Positions 50,290 to 60,582 of a stretch of 64,000 bases of DNA are shown piece by piece. The stretch spans positions 2,046,001 through 2,110,000 of the forward strand of contig JAPFFF010000013.1 in the NCBI GenBank assembly GCA_039105265.1, written 5' to 3'. Position 1 is the first letter of the stretch. Each line of letters opens with the position of its first letter. Position numbers and translations under genes: made by a program. The DNA is from Tritrichomonas musculus (lineage: Eukaryota > Parabasalia > Tritrichomonadida > Tritrichomonadidae). Below the pieces are notes generated by a model that was given only the letters and a program-made list of their open reading frames with translations, was not told where the DNA came from and did not search any database.

Positions 50290-50730
50290 AGATATTTAGC
50301 TAATGGCTAATAAAACATGCGGTGTAAAATGGCGTTTCTGATTTTGTCTGAGGAAGTTTGTTGAGTAAGATAAGAATAAGATATGCTAAAAAAGGAGTAG
50401 TAGAAATGACTTATAACGTAAAGAAGTATTATTTAATAAAGATTGTGATGTATATAGTGCTGTTGATTATGTCTGAGGAAGTTTGTAAGGCGTGATGAGA
50501 TAAATTTTGGAAATATAAAAAGTTGTAGAAATGAGTTACAATATGAAGAACTTTTGTTTAATAAAACGTGTGGTGTAAAATAGCGCTTCTGATTTTAGCT
50601 TAATGAAGTTTATTGAGTAAGATAAGAATAATCGTGTTGAAAAGAAGTAGTAAAAAAGAGTTATATACTAAAGAAGTATTATTTAATAAAAATTGTGATG
50701 TATATATTGCTGTTGAAAGTTTGAAAGAGC
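50290..50730. repeat. Imperfect ~128-bp repeats in the transposon arm
   Basis: Four diverged units share TTTAATAAA.CGTG.GGTGTA and CTGAGGAAGTTTGT segments, near 50308, 50430, 50558 and 50690. Possibly subterminal transposase-binding repeats. The remaining arm to 51713 contains no convincing gene. Confidence 0.5.
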
Positions 50731-51803
50731 TAAAGAAGGTTGGTAAGATCTTCTGAAGATCTTAATTTTTGATAAAGTTTCAATACACAAATTAATTTGT
50801 TAAATATCTTATTTTAATTTAAAATAAAAAAATTGTTTTTATTTTTATCTATAAATTTTAGATATATGGAAATATTATAATCCATTTTGAATTATAAATA
50901 GTTTTAAAATAATGTGATAAATATATTTTTTTAAAAAATATTTTTCTGATTATATTTGGCTTTTTAAGAAAATTGAAAAAAAAAAGTTATAAAATTTTAA
51001 TTTGAAATAAAATATTGTTATGCCAAAATAATTGAATGAAAAAAAGTGGTCTTGCTTTTAATTTCAAGTTTATTTTACGTACCAAATTTTACCTATTTGC
51101 ATATGATATGAATCGAAAATCATTTCTTCATTTATTGCTAAGATAAAAAAGCAATACCTAAAAACTTTAGTAAAATAATGCGTATTATTTTTATATGATT
51201 TATTAAAATATAGTTTTTTTAAATACTTACCGAAATAAATATAATATATTAAAGATTTTGATATGGTCAATTTTACAATGCTTCTCTCAAATTATACGTT
51301 TTTTCGTTTATACCATTTTGGCCCATCAAGTATTGTGATAAAAAAATTGAAATGACTACTAAAATAAGAATATTGGGAATTGTTACGCATTAAAAGGAAA
51401 CATTATTATATAAATATATTTTCAATAAAATGATAATTGAAAATATTCAGATAATAAAATATGTTAATCCTTCATTTTGTTCAGTTTTTTATTTTATTTT
51501 TCAATGCTTTTTTGACGATAAGCATTGAATTTTCATGTAAACTTTTCATTTAATATTTCGTCTTTAAAATGATACGTGATGTAATTAATTTAAATTCTTT
51601 TAATTAATTATTTACTTATAAAGATACTTATTAATATACAAGTGAAATTGTTTTTCAAATCTTTATATATTCACCTAAAAAGAGTGTTTTTTGTTTTAAC
51701 GTATTTAACCGCCATAGTTTCCTACGTTCTATTGATATTAAAAAAATATTCCTTGAATTTCTTTTCAAAAATAATTTTCATGATTTGAAGTAAATAAAAT
51801 ATG

Positions 51804-52188
51804 TTACCCTTCGGACGTAATTGGAATTTTATAAAATTCAATGAAAAGACGTATTAAAATGTAAAAATTGCCGAAATGAAACGTAATTACATAATTTATA
51901 TAAAAATAAAAAAAAGCAAAGAGGTTTAGTTTCGAACTCAATGCTTTGACCTTATATTAATTACACCTCTAAGCTAGAGCTCTCAAATTTGAAAGGATAA
52001 AATATTTATATTTAAAGATAAATATTTTTATTTTTCAAATAAAACTTTTTATTAACTTTTTCTAAAAAAGTCGTATTCCAATTATTTTCACGTAGACGTA
52101 ATCGTAAAACGTAATTGATTTTTTTTCTTGGTCTATTTTATTGAAAAAGTTTGAACAGAACGTAATTTTTAAAACCTCCGAAGGGCAA
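51804..52188. mobile_element. 385-bp MITE with 8-bp target duplication AAAATATG
   Basis: Ends TTACCCTTCGGA (51804) and the inverse of TTGCCCTTCGGA (to 52188), one mismatch in 12. AAAATATG flanks both sides (51796-51803, 52189-52196). ACGTAATT-type motifs repeat near both ends. It contains dispersed repeat R1 copy 2. 8-bp duplication fits hAT or P groups. Confidence 0.75.
51828..52078 (-). repeat. Dispersed repeat R1, copy 2, with tRNA-like pol III boxes
   Basis: Uninterrupted copy of the repeat at 17322-17520 and 18590-18625. A box TAGCTTAGAGGT at 51965-51976, B box GAGTTCGAAAC at 51929-51939, then a T-rich terminator, all on the minus strand. Confidence 0.7.
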
Positions 52189-52204
52189 AAAATATGTGTG
52201 GAAG

Positions 52205-52832
52205 TATACCTTCTAATGGTAACCTGAAAAAATGGACCCGACCCGTTTTTTTCGGGTAGGGTAATTACCCACCATTCAAGTGAAGTGTTTAAGTATTACC
52301 CGATTATTTTTCTTTAATTATTCATTTAATTTATAATAATAAATAATAAATATTAATTTTTTTCATTAATAATTTTGATTTCTTGATTCATTTTCAATAA
52401 CTGATTCAAACATTAAGGAAAATTTTCCTCTGAAAAAGCTGATATAAATTCAATTTCATTTTTTTTTGATATTATAATATTACATTTATAACTTTATTCT
52501 AAACCCAACAAATAACATAATTAATATTAAATATTCATGTTATGATTATTATTCCATAAAAAAATGAATTTTTTTGGAATCACTTAAATTGATATCATCC
52601 AAACATATGATACCGTAGCAAATTGCATCTCAAATATTATCAATAGAATATCTGACAAGAATAATAATAATATCATTAAAGAAATGGTCTGGTAAAAAAT
52701 TACCATCTTTATAAATGGCCGGGTAAAATTTTACCTTTAGGTAATATGTTATTTTCCTACCCAGGTAAAAAATGACCCTACCCAAGAAGGACCTGTCAAA
52801 AGGGGTCGGGTAGGTACCGCTTTCAAGGTCTA
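52205..52832. mobile_element. 628-bp hAT-like MITE with 8-bp target duplication TGTGGAAG
   Basis: The left end TATACCTTCTAATGGTAACC and the inverse of the right end, TAGACCTTGAAAGCGGTACC, are imperfect inverted repeats, followed on each side by ACCCGACCC / GGGTAGGGT motifs. TGTGGAAG occurs at 52197-52204 and 52833-52840. No transposase; a 93-codon open stretch inside (52630-52911) is not convincing. Confidence 0.65.
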
Positions 52833-52840
52833 TGTGGAAG

Positions 52841-54374
52841 GTACGTTTAAATTTTTTTTTATAATTAAAAGATGCATTTTTATGGTCAATATCAAATATG
52901 TGTGAAATCAATTATATAAAAATGATGTTGTTGCTTCAATAGTATCTATTTTTCATATTTTGGATAAAAAAATTCAATTTTTTTTGGAAAATATCATAAT
53001 CTAAATATGGGTAAATATTTGAATTTATTTCAATATATCATAGATATATTTTGCAATTGGATGTTATAAAGTATATATTATATAATAATTAAAATATGCT
53101 AATTATTTAATGAAATAATCATGTTTATTTTGATTTTTTCAGTATTTTACATATCTTGAAAATTTCCCATTATTTTATGGATTATTTTATATTTTTAATA
53201 TATAAAATATAATATATTAATATATATACATTCATAAATAAATTATATCGACAGTTATTGTAATAAATGCATTTCTTTTCTTGAAACATAAATAACTTTT
53301 AAAATACAAATATTTGTTTTTTTAAATTTAAATTTTCCAATATATATATTTTATTTTAATTAAAAAACAATTTTATAATTATTATAAATTCACTGAAATG
53401 GGGGAAAAAGAATATATATATGTGATAAAAAATTCTGAGTAAAATCTTTACTCAAGGTGAAATAATTTACCTCTAGTAAAAACTTTATTTATTTTTTGAA
53501 TGTATAAAATCTTTACTTGAGGTGAAATATTTCACCTCGAATAAAAATTTTATTCAGAATTTGAATACTCATGTAAAATTTATTTTATTTTTTTTTAAAA
53601 AGTGAAATGAAAGCTTTAAAAAAATGAAAAAATTTCAGTCCATCAAAAAAAAAATTGCCGCTTTACAAGTATTTATCTTTAATGCCTGGCAAATGATCCA
53701 AAAAAATGGAGCAACTATTGAGTGTTCAGCTTTTCCATTTTTTTTTTTTTTTTTTTTCTAAATTAAATTCAAATAACTGGAATTATAATGGAGCAATACA
53801 AATGTTTTCCAAAAGAATAAAATGAATTAATCTAAAAAAAACGAACAAAATTATTCAAAATGCTGTTGATGATTCAAATAATGGTATTTTTACCAATAAT
53901 GAGCAAGATACTACTTCAAACTTTAATTATGTAACTCAAACTTTAATTTTAATGGCCAAAAAAGGATTTAGGTTTAATTGTGGTGATAATTCAATTAGAA
54001 ATATATATATTCGAACAAATAACTTCATTAACACAAAAAATATAAATTCTGTTCAACATCCAGAAATGTATTGAGATATATTTTATAAATGGATATATGT
54101 TTGCCTATTTTTTGGTTAAGTAATCTTTATATCTGATGATAAAAATATTGCTCAAAAAAATTTAAAAAATTTGAAAAATTTGAGAAAACGATTAATATTC
54201 ATTCAAATAATTTTTAAAATTAATCATATTTATTTTTAAATAATATGATTATTATATTTATATTTTTTAAAATATAAATATAATATGATATATGAATAAT
54301 AATAAATCAAATTTTAGAATATAATAATGGATAAATAAAACTTTCCACACATATATTTTTACATAATTATTAAT
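52841..54374. other. A+T-rich intergenic DNA with palindromes
   Basis: 53450-53585 holds two ~67-bp units containing palindromes; the second, GAGGTGAAATATTTCACCTC at 53519-53538, is perfect over 20 bp. No gene; scattered poly-T tracts. Confidence 0.55.
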
Positions 54375-54600
54375 GCCGTTACATACTACCTAACGGGCAT
54401 CGAGCGAAGTTGAAGGAAGCGAAACCATGGAGAAACCTTTCTGCTGTCTTTAAAGTACTGCTTAAATTATACAATTTTAATTTTATCACATTATTCACTT
54501 TAATCCATCTAATGTCACATTTTGTTGTTTGTTTTGTTTTTCAGCAGGGTGATTCCAGGTAAGCTATACAACTGCTCCTGTCTGATTTCCTTTGAATAAA
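54375..54600 (+). ncRNA. Unexplained G+C-richer segment, candidate ncRNA
   Basis: 54375-54455 (CCTAACGGGCATCGAGCGAA, GGAAGCGAAACCATGGAG) and 54540-54590 (CAGCAGGGTGATTCCAGG...CTGCTCCTGTCTGATTTCC) stand out in base composition from the flanks, and neither encodes a protein in any frame. GTGATTCC and TCTGAT are only weakly like snoRNA boxes C and D. Strand and ends are guesses. Confidence 0.3.
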
Positions 54601-54683
54601 ATTTAAATATTTTTTTATTTAATTTGTTTTTTCTTTTGTGATAGAATAAAAAAAGAAGCAAATATATGTCGCATACTCTCAAT

Positions 54684-55115
54684 TTATTTATATATCTTGT
54701 ACATGAAGAGTAAGTCAGAATATCCTAGATCGTCTTTGTCATCTTTTTTGCTGTTGTTTTCATTGTTTTTTGTGTTGTTGTTGTTGTTTTCATCGATGTC
54801 TTCTCCGAGGTGGTTTTGGATGATTAAAAAGATGACAGAAAATTCTTCTGGAATGTTCACTTCTTGTCCGACTGATTTCAGAAGAATGTTGAATACTTCG
54901 ACGACTTTGAGTGCTTTATTTCTTTCTTGGATATTATATAATTCGATTTCATATTGTCCAATTCCTTGATCTGCTTGATATAGTTCATCAATTTTCTTTG
55001 AGATTACACGTACTTTGTTGATTGTGATTCTTGTTTCTTTTGATACTTGAATGTGATTTTCGTTTTGTTTTTCTTTTTTGATGCTGACGATGATTTTTGA
55101 ATTCTCTTGAATCAT
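54684..55115 (-). CDS. Hypothetical protein, 143 aa, possibly BTB-like
   Basis: ATG at 55115. N-terminal strand-rich part (KIIVSIKKEKQNENHIQVSK), then helices (KALKVVEVFNILLKSVGQEV, FSVIFLIIQNHLG), ending in an Asn/Asp/Lys-rich low-complexity stretch and DLLFMYKIYK. The order resembles the BTB-like N-terminus of trichomonad BTB/F5-8C proteins, but similarity is weak. No neighbours in operon-like arrangement. Confidence 0.5.
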   Translation of the reverse strand: MIQENSKIIVSIKKEKQNENHIQVSKETRITINKVRVISKKIDELYQADQGIGQYEIELYNIQERNKALKVVEVFNILLKSVGQEVNIPEEFSVIFLIIQNHLGEDIDENNNNNTKNNENNSKKDDKDDLGYSDLLFMYKIYK

Positions 55116-55760
55116 CGAAATTAATTAATCTCAACAATTTGTTATGATTCATTATATTATTATGACATCAATAGCATACCAATTCACATCATTCAAAAAG
55201 TACATTCAATTTGATTTAAAATTTCACAAAAATTTTCTATTCAATTTTTCTTTAAGGGTGTAGTTCGTTTTCAATATCTCGTTATATACATTGTTTTGAA
55301 AAGTTATATTAATATACTTTTGATTGTTATATGACACATGTTTTATTGAAACAATAAAAAAAAATGAACTACATAGACCAGATGATCTCAAAATATCTCT
55401 TTTTTACAAATCTTAATTTCTGAATGACACTGAGGAATAGCATTAGAAATGTGCTATTATAAACGATTTAACTATTATTTTTTTAACTTTTTTATTTGAA
55501 TATAAGATATGATTATTTTTGTAAACCGTTTTTTATGTTTATTTTTTTTTAAAAAAAAAAAAAAAAACATGAATATTAGATAGAAATAGAAAAATTTTAT
55601 TAATGTCAACAATTTAATCATAAAAATAAGTCATTATTACATAGAGAAAATGATGTTCAGAAAATAAAATATGATTGAATTTTGTTTTGTTTTGAAACTT
55701 TTCAAAAAGATAATTTTCCAATTCTGTTATTATCTTTTTTAATTAATTTTCAATTATCTT
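55116..55760. other. Intergenic A+T-rich DNA
   Basis: An A/T palindromic homopolymer junction lies at 55540-55567. Nothing gene-like. Confidence 0.5.
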
Positions 55761-55762
55761 TT

Positions 55763-55763
<1 letters not shown>

Positions 55764-55807
<44 letters not shown>

Positions 55808-55809
55808 TG
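55764..55809. repeat. T(~31)(GT)n compound microsatellite
   Basis: A long T run followed by about eight GT units. Confidence 0.9.
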
Positions 55810-55950
55810 AAGTTTATTCGCAACCAAATAAATATGGCAATTTAATTTATATTGAATGTCCTGCTTGCCATTTTGGATTCTGTTCATGCTGCTTTCACTC
55901 ACCACAAGAACATTTAAATAAATCGCTATCTGCAATTATCATTGTTTAAT
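55808..55950 (+). pseudogene. Zinc-binding (IBR/RING-like) coding fragment
   Basis: The plus strand gives CEVYSQPNKYGNLIYIECPA, then CHFGFCSCCFHSPQEH...IIIV-stop. CPAC-x4-FCSCCFHS is IBR-like. It begins right after the microsatellite and overlaps the 3' end of the kinase gene by a few bases; no start. Confidence 0.4.
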
Positions 55951-58900
55951 AATATTTACAGTTGACGGGAAAGCATCTTTATTTAATGATGTAACTGATG
56001 ATGGAATAAATACAGATTTTAATGAGTAGCATCCATAAAAAGCTTGTAATTCGATTGTTTGTAAATTTAAAGGTAAAGATATTTGAGTTAATGATTTGCA
56101 TCCTTCGAATGTGTGTGTTTCTATAACAGATAAAGATGATGGAAGAGTCACTTCCTTGAGTATAATACAGTTTACGAAAGCACCGTTACCTATTTTTGAC
56201 ACTGAAGAAGGAATTGCAATTTGATTGAGAGAGCTGCAATTTTCAAAAGCATAAGAGCCAATGGATTGCAAAGATGAAGGTAGTGATATTTCTCTTAAGG
56301 ATTTACAAGAACCAAAAGCACAATAACCAATTTCTTTTAAATTTGGAGGAAGAATTATTTCTGCCAATGAATCACATTGATTAAAACAACACGCACCAAT
56401 TGATATCACAGAAGGTGGAATTGAAATCTTGGTCAATGAGGAAAGATTCATAAATAATCTTTCTTGTAATGATGTTAGAGAAGAATTATTATCAAAAATA
56501 ACATGTTCCAAAGATGAACAATCACAGAAAGGTGAATCACCATCTCCAAATGATGAAACTGAAGAAGGAATCGTTATATGAGTCAATAAAGTACATTCTG
56601 AAAAAGCTTTGGCATCAATTAATGTTACAGAAGAAGGTATTTTAATTTGTTTTAATGAAGTACATCCCGAAAAAGCTCTTTTGGCAATTTTTGTAACAGA
56701 GTTAGGAATTATTACATACTTTAATGAAGAACAATCTTCAAATGCTGATTCGGGTATTGTTGTGACAGAAGAAGGAATATTTATTCTGGCAAGTGATTTG
56801 CAACCAATAAAAGATCTTGGTTGAATCGAATTTATAGTTGAATCGAATATAATATAATTGATATCATTACGATCACAAAAAGTATTTGTTGTGCTTGTTC
56901 CAGTCATAAATATTGTCAATTTAACTTTCTTTTTTAATTGTTGCTGAAGATAAAAAGCAATATCTGATGTTGTCTTATATAAATCAGATGGATGTTTGAT
57001 TTCAATTGTAGTATTTTCAAATTGATCAATACAATTTTTCAATTCAATCATATTAAATGTTGGACTAATTGCAAGCATTTCTATTGCTTGAAAAAGAAGA
57101 TTGATTTGTGGTTCATCTTTCAATTTACTAAGAACCTCATCATTATTTTTTTGATCTATTTCAAAACAAGAACTTAAATCAGATTGAGCATGTTGCATTA
57201 AATAAAGAAGAAGATTGTTTATTTTCTTAAAGAATTGTTTTTGGAACTTTTTTTTGGAAATTTCTGAAATGATTGATTGCTGAGTTTTCAAAGTAAGTTT
57301 ATTGAACTTATTAACTGTCATAAGACCTTGATCTCTATCTTCTTGTTTAGAACTTTTCTTTTTATCTTCTTTGCTAATCTTTTTTTCTTTCTTGGAATTT
57401 TTCTCTGAACTTCCTTCTTTCATCGAAGAATGCCTTTTCTCTTTATCACTGTCTTTTTTTGATTGTGACTTTTTATCTTTCTTTTCATCTTTATGTGATT
57501 TCGGTTTTTCCTTTGTTTGGGCATCTTCTTTGATTGGTTCCTTGTCTTTATTTATACTTATTGAATCATGTTGCTTTTTTTCATTAGATGAATTCTTCGA
57601 ATCAATTATATCATTTGTTTCTTTGTCATTTATTTTTATTTCTTTTTCAATTTTAAGTTCTTCAACTCTTTTCTTTAGTTCGTCAATTTCTTTATTTTTG
57701 TTTTCTTTCTCTTCATTCAATTTTTGAACAAATAGACCAAATTTGTTAAGTGTTTCAGCTATTTTATCATTCAGCATTTTGTTCTCATTGTGCAAAGATG
57801 TAATTTCATTGCAGCATTTAGCATTTGTCTCTTCAAGTTTCTTTTTAAGTTGTGCATTTTCGGTCTTTAAATCATTTACTAATGATTTTATTGCTTCATT
57901 TTCAGTCCTCAAACTAATTATAAGTGATTTTGTTGTTTCATTTTCATTCTTTAAACTAGTTATATGTGATTTTATTTCTTCATTTTCGTTCTTTAAACTA
58001 ATTACAAGTGATTTTGTTGCTTCATTTTCAGTTTTCAAGTTTTCAATAATTTCATCAAGTTTAGAGGAATGAATCTGGCTTTTTTCATTCATTATAGTCC
58101 CACTAATTTCATCTGCATATGAAACAACAGCTTCAACGTCAACATCGTCAAGATAGTAGTTGTTGTCATCTTCGTCTTCTTCTTCGCTTTGATTGTCATT
58201 ATAAATTTCGTTAACTGAATAGCTTAAATTGTATGCCAACTTTTTGAATATCTCTTCAAAAGTTGGTCGTTCATCTGGATTTTTTGACCAGCACTTTTCT
58301 ATCAATTTTTGAATTGACTTTTTGACAGGAACAGTGAATTCAGGACGATAGTTTTCGTTGACAACTTTATTTGAAAACTGGAATGGAGTCATTTTGCCTT
58401 TTTGTAAAAGAGGATAAGGAATCAGATCTGTAACAACTTCGTACATAAGAATTCCAAAAGAATAAACGTCCGCCTTTCCATTATATCTGATACCTTGAAA
58501 AACTTCTGGGGCCATATAAATTGAAGTTCCATATTGTTGGGATTGGCTCATTGAGTGACCACTTTCATTTAATTTGGAAAGGCCAAAATCTGTAATATAA
58601 GGATGTAAATTATCATCAAGTAAAACATTGCCAGGTTTAAGGTCTCTATGTATGATCTGGTGTTGATGTAGATACATCATTCCGCGTGCAATTCCAACGA
58701 GAATTATTTGTCGATTAGTATTATCATAAATATCTTCTAATAATCCATTTTGTAATTTTAAAAGGAAATCTGCAAGTGAACCTTTTTTTGAAAGTTCCAT
58801 AAAAATGGTAACATTGTTTTTACCTTTAAAATCTTGTGGAGAATAGCCAATAAATCTAACAATGGTGGGATGCTTGGATCGTACCATAATTCCAATCTCC

Positions 58901-59094
58901 CTGTTGATCATTTTCTTGTATTGAGCTTCATCTTTATGAGTAAGGATGACTTTTGCCGCACATATTTCATCAGTTTTTAAATTTTGAACCGAGTAAACAG
59001 AACCAAAACCTCCTGACTCAATTTCTTGAACTATCTTAAAATCGTTTATGTCAAATAAAAACTTTTGGTACCTAAGTTGAATGTCTTTCTGCAT
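55939..59094 (-). CDS. Protein kinase / coiled-coil / BspA-LRR fusion, 1,051 aa
   Basis: The ATG at 59094 is taken as start (an in-frame GTG lies 6 bp upstream). Kinase domain ~15-290, TKL-like: ESGGFGSVY glycine loop, AAKVIL Lys, HRDLKPGNVLL, DFGLSKL, YMAPEVF, DVYSFGILMYE, RPTFEEI; all catalytic residues are present. Next an acidic stretch, then ~350-480 a coiled coil of repeated SLKNENE.IKS units, a Lys/Ser/Glu-rich disordered region (~500-600), a helical region, and from ~760 to the end about 12 TpLRR repeats (SSLKYVIIPNSVTKIAKRAF). No signal peptide or membrane helix, so a cytosolic receptor-kinase-like layout with the LRRs at the C-terminus. Signalling role inferred. Confidence 0.92.
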   Translation of the reverse strand: MQKDIQLRYQKFLFDINDFKIVQEIESGGFGSVYSVQNLKTDEICAAKVILTHKDEAQYKKMINREIGIMVRSKHPTIVRFIGYSPQDFKGKNNVTIFMELSKKGSLADFLLKLQNGLLEDIYDNTNRQIILVGIARGMMYLHQHQIIHRDLKPGNVLLDDNLHPYITDFGLSKLNESGHSMSQSQQYGTSIYMAPEVFQGIRYNGKADVYSFGILMYEVVTDLIPYPLLQKGKMTPFQFSNKVVNENYRPEFTVPVKKSIQKLIEKCWSKNPDERPTFEEIFKKLAYNLSYSVNEIYNDNQSEEEDEDDNNYYLDDVDVEAVVSYADEISGTIMNEKSQIHSSKLDEIIENLKTENEATKSLVISLKNENEEIKSHITSLKNENETTKSLIISLRTENEAIKSLVNDLKTENAQLKKKLEETNAKCCNEITSLHNENKMLNDKIAETLNKFGLFVQKLNEEKENKNKEIDELKKRVEELKIEKEIKINDKETNDIIDSKNSSNEKKQHDSISINKDKEPIKEDAQTKEKPKSHKDEKKDKKSQSKKDSDKEKRHSSMKEGSSEKNSKKEKKISKEDKKKSSKQEDRDQGLMTVNKFNKLTLKTQQSIISEISKKKFQKQFFKKINNLLLYLMQHAQSDLSSCFEIDQKNNDEVLSKLKDEPQINLLFQAIEMLAISPTFNMIELKNCIDQFENTTIEIKHPSDLYKTTSDIAFYLQQQLKKKVKLTIFMTGTSTTNTFCDRNDINYIIFDSTINSIQPRSFIGCKSLARINIPSSVTTIPESAFEDCSSLKYVIIPNSVTKIAKRAFSGCTSLKQIKIPSSVTLIDAKAFSECTLLTHITIPSSVSSFGDGDSPFCDCSSLEHVIFDNNSSLTSLQERLFMNLSSLTKISIPPSVISIGACCFNQCDSLAEIILPPNLKEIGYCAFGSCKSLREISLPSSLQSIGSYAFENCSSLNQIAIPSSVSKIGNGAFVNCIILKEVTLPSSLSVIETHTFEGCKSLTQISLPLNLQTIELQAFYGCYSLKSVFIPSSVTSLNKDAFPSTVNIIKQ

Positions 59095-59100
59095 ATTCAC

Positions 59101-60248
59101 TTAGGAAATTAATAGTTTCGTTTTCTTCTCAAATTTGAAACGTTCAAACGGACCATTTTTTTTATTGAAAAATTAAATTTTGAATGAAAATTTGAACTTT
59201 TTCAATCATAATAAATTTTCAATTGACATTTGTTCTAAAATTCAATTCAAGAAACATTTAATAGGCGTTTTTTGAAAAAAAGTTTTTTCGAAAAAAATAC
59301 AATTTTTCAGAAAAAAGTTGATTGTTTGGAAACATTTTTGTGAATTTATTTGGCTGAACGATCAAAAATCATTCAAAACATTTTCCGAAAAAACTTAATT
59401 TTTTTAGCAAAAAGTATTTTTTTCGAAAACCCCCTAATGTGTGATTAATTGTGATGTTGTTTTACAAAATAAACATTATCCTTTTGTACTATTACAATGA
59501 TGTAGGTTATTTCAAATTGCAGAATATATATTTATTTGATCCAAAATATAAAGATTCACAGTATTTATAAATATTTGGAATGATTGTGCAAGTTTTGGTC
59601 TTCAGAAAGAATGAAAATCTACCTTTCAGTATTTTGATTTTTTTAATTTTTATAGAAAACGTAATAAAACGAAACTATTTTCTTCAAAAATGTTAATACA
59701 TTATATTTGTTATTATACATCATATATAATAATTAATAAAGTAATAAATTTAAAATTTCTAACATACATTCCAAAGATAATTGCAAAACATTGATTTTTT
59801 TTACATTATCTACGTTTTTCTCAAATAAAAACAAACAAAAAATAAAAATAAAGAGTTTTAACAAATAAGTAATATATGAAAAGTTATTTTATTTTATTTA
59901 TAATCAATCAATGTTGATTTAAAAATGTTCAAAAAAATCTGAACAATTCATTGAAAGCATTCAAAAAGTTATGAAATTCAAAGAGAAAAATTATACAAGA
60001 TCCTATGTGCTAATTGGTCAAATTTTAACATATTTGTTTTATCTCCTAAGAACAAATTTAAGCATCATAAAATAAATAAGTCTCGAAGACGAATAATGAA
60101 AATAAAAATGAGAGCATAACGATCATTTAAAAAATCCAATTATCTTGCAAAATAATTCATAAAATTTTGTTAATACCTTAAATATATTATTAATAATATT
60201 TTAATTAAATAATATCTTATTATGCATTCATATAAAAAACAAAATTGT
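59101..60248. other. A+T-rich intergenic DNA
   Basis: A foldback-rich stretch of TTTTTTCGAAAAAA words at 59270-59430; no gene. Confidence 0.5.
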
Positions 60249-60250
60249 TA

Positions 60251-60582
60251 AGGGACCACTATCATATTTTTTTGTAAACATTTCAATATTGAGAAAACTC
60301 ACAGAAAAGAAAATTCAATAGTTGTTATCTCGGAAAAAGTTTAAAACTTTAAAATTTCACCATTCCGATCATTTTTGTAAAATTTTTACTCCTTTCAACT
60401 TTTAAACTTTTATTGAAAAAAGGGAATAGGCTTAAAAGAAGAATAGAAATAAATGATATGTAATTTATACAATTTATATATACCAAAATATAGCAAAAAT
60501 ACTCAAGAAATAATTTTTTTTAAGTCAATTAATTTTGTGATAACTCATAGAATTTTTAACATAGAATTTGATAGTGGTCCCT
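60251..60582. mobile_element. ~330-bp MITE, ends AGGGACCACTATCA, TTAA or TA target
   Basis: TTAAGGGACCACTATCA (60248-60264) is the exact inverse of 60569-60585. Read as TTAA|GGGACC it is a piggyBac/Kolobok-type TTAA duplication; read as TA|AGGGACC it is mariner-type. No coding capacity. Confidence 0.75.

Larger units (their letters stand above)
46370..51730 (-). mobile_element. Complete P-superfamily-like DNA transposon, 5.36 kb
   Basis: Ends are inverted: AGAACGTAGGAAACCAT at 46370-46386 and ATAGTTTCCTACGTTCT at 51714-51730 (one mismatch in 17). The flanking 8-bp sequence ATTGATAT is identical on both sides (46362-46369 and 51731-51738), a clean target-site duplication of the P-element size. 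It encloses one transposase gene (47476-49635) and long non-coding arms, about 1.1 kb and 2.1 kb. Intact ends, duplication and transposase suggest a recent insertion. Confidence 0.85.

Noticed and set aside
51070-51270. 66-codon minus-strand frame in the P-like element arm
   Set aside because: Tyr/Lys/Phe-rich low complexity; no evidence for a second element protein.
54697-54969. 90-codon plus-strand frame (Ser/Leu-rich)
   Set aside because: Antisense shadow of the 143-codon minus-strand gene.
57371-58072. Two Ser/Phe-rich plus-strand frames of 118 and 109 codons
   Set aside because: Antisense of the Lys/Glu coiled-coil region of the kinase gene; hydrophobic runs are an artefact of reverse-complemented AAA/GAA codons.
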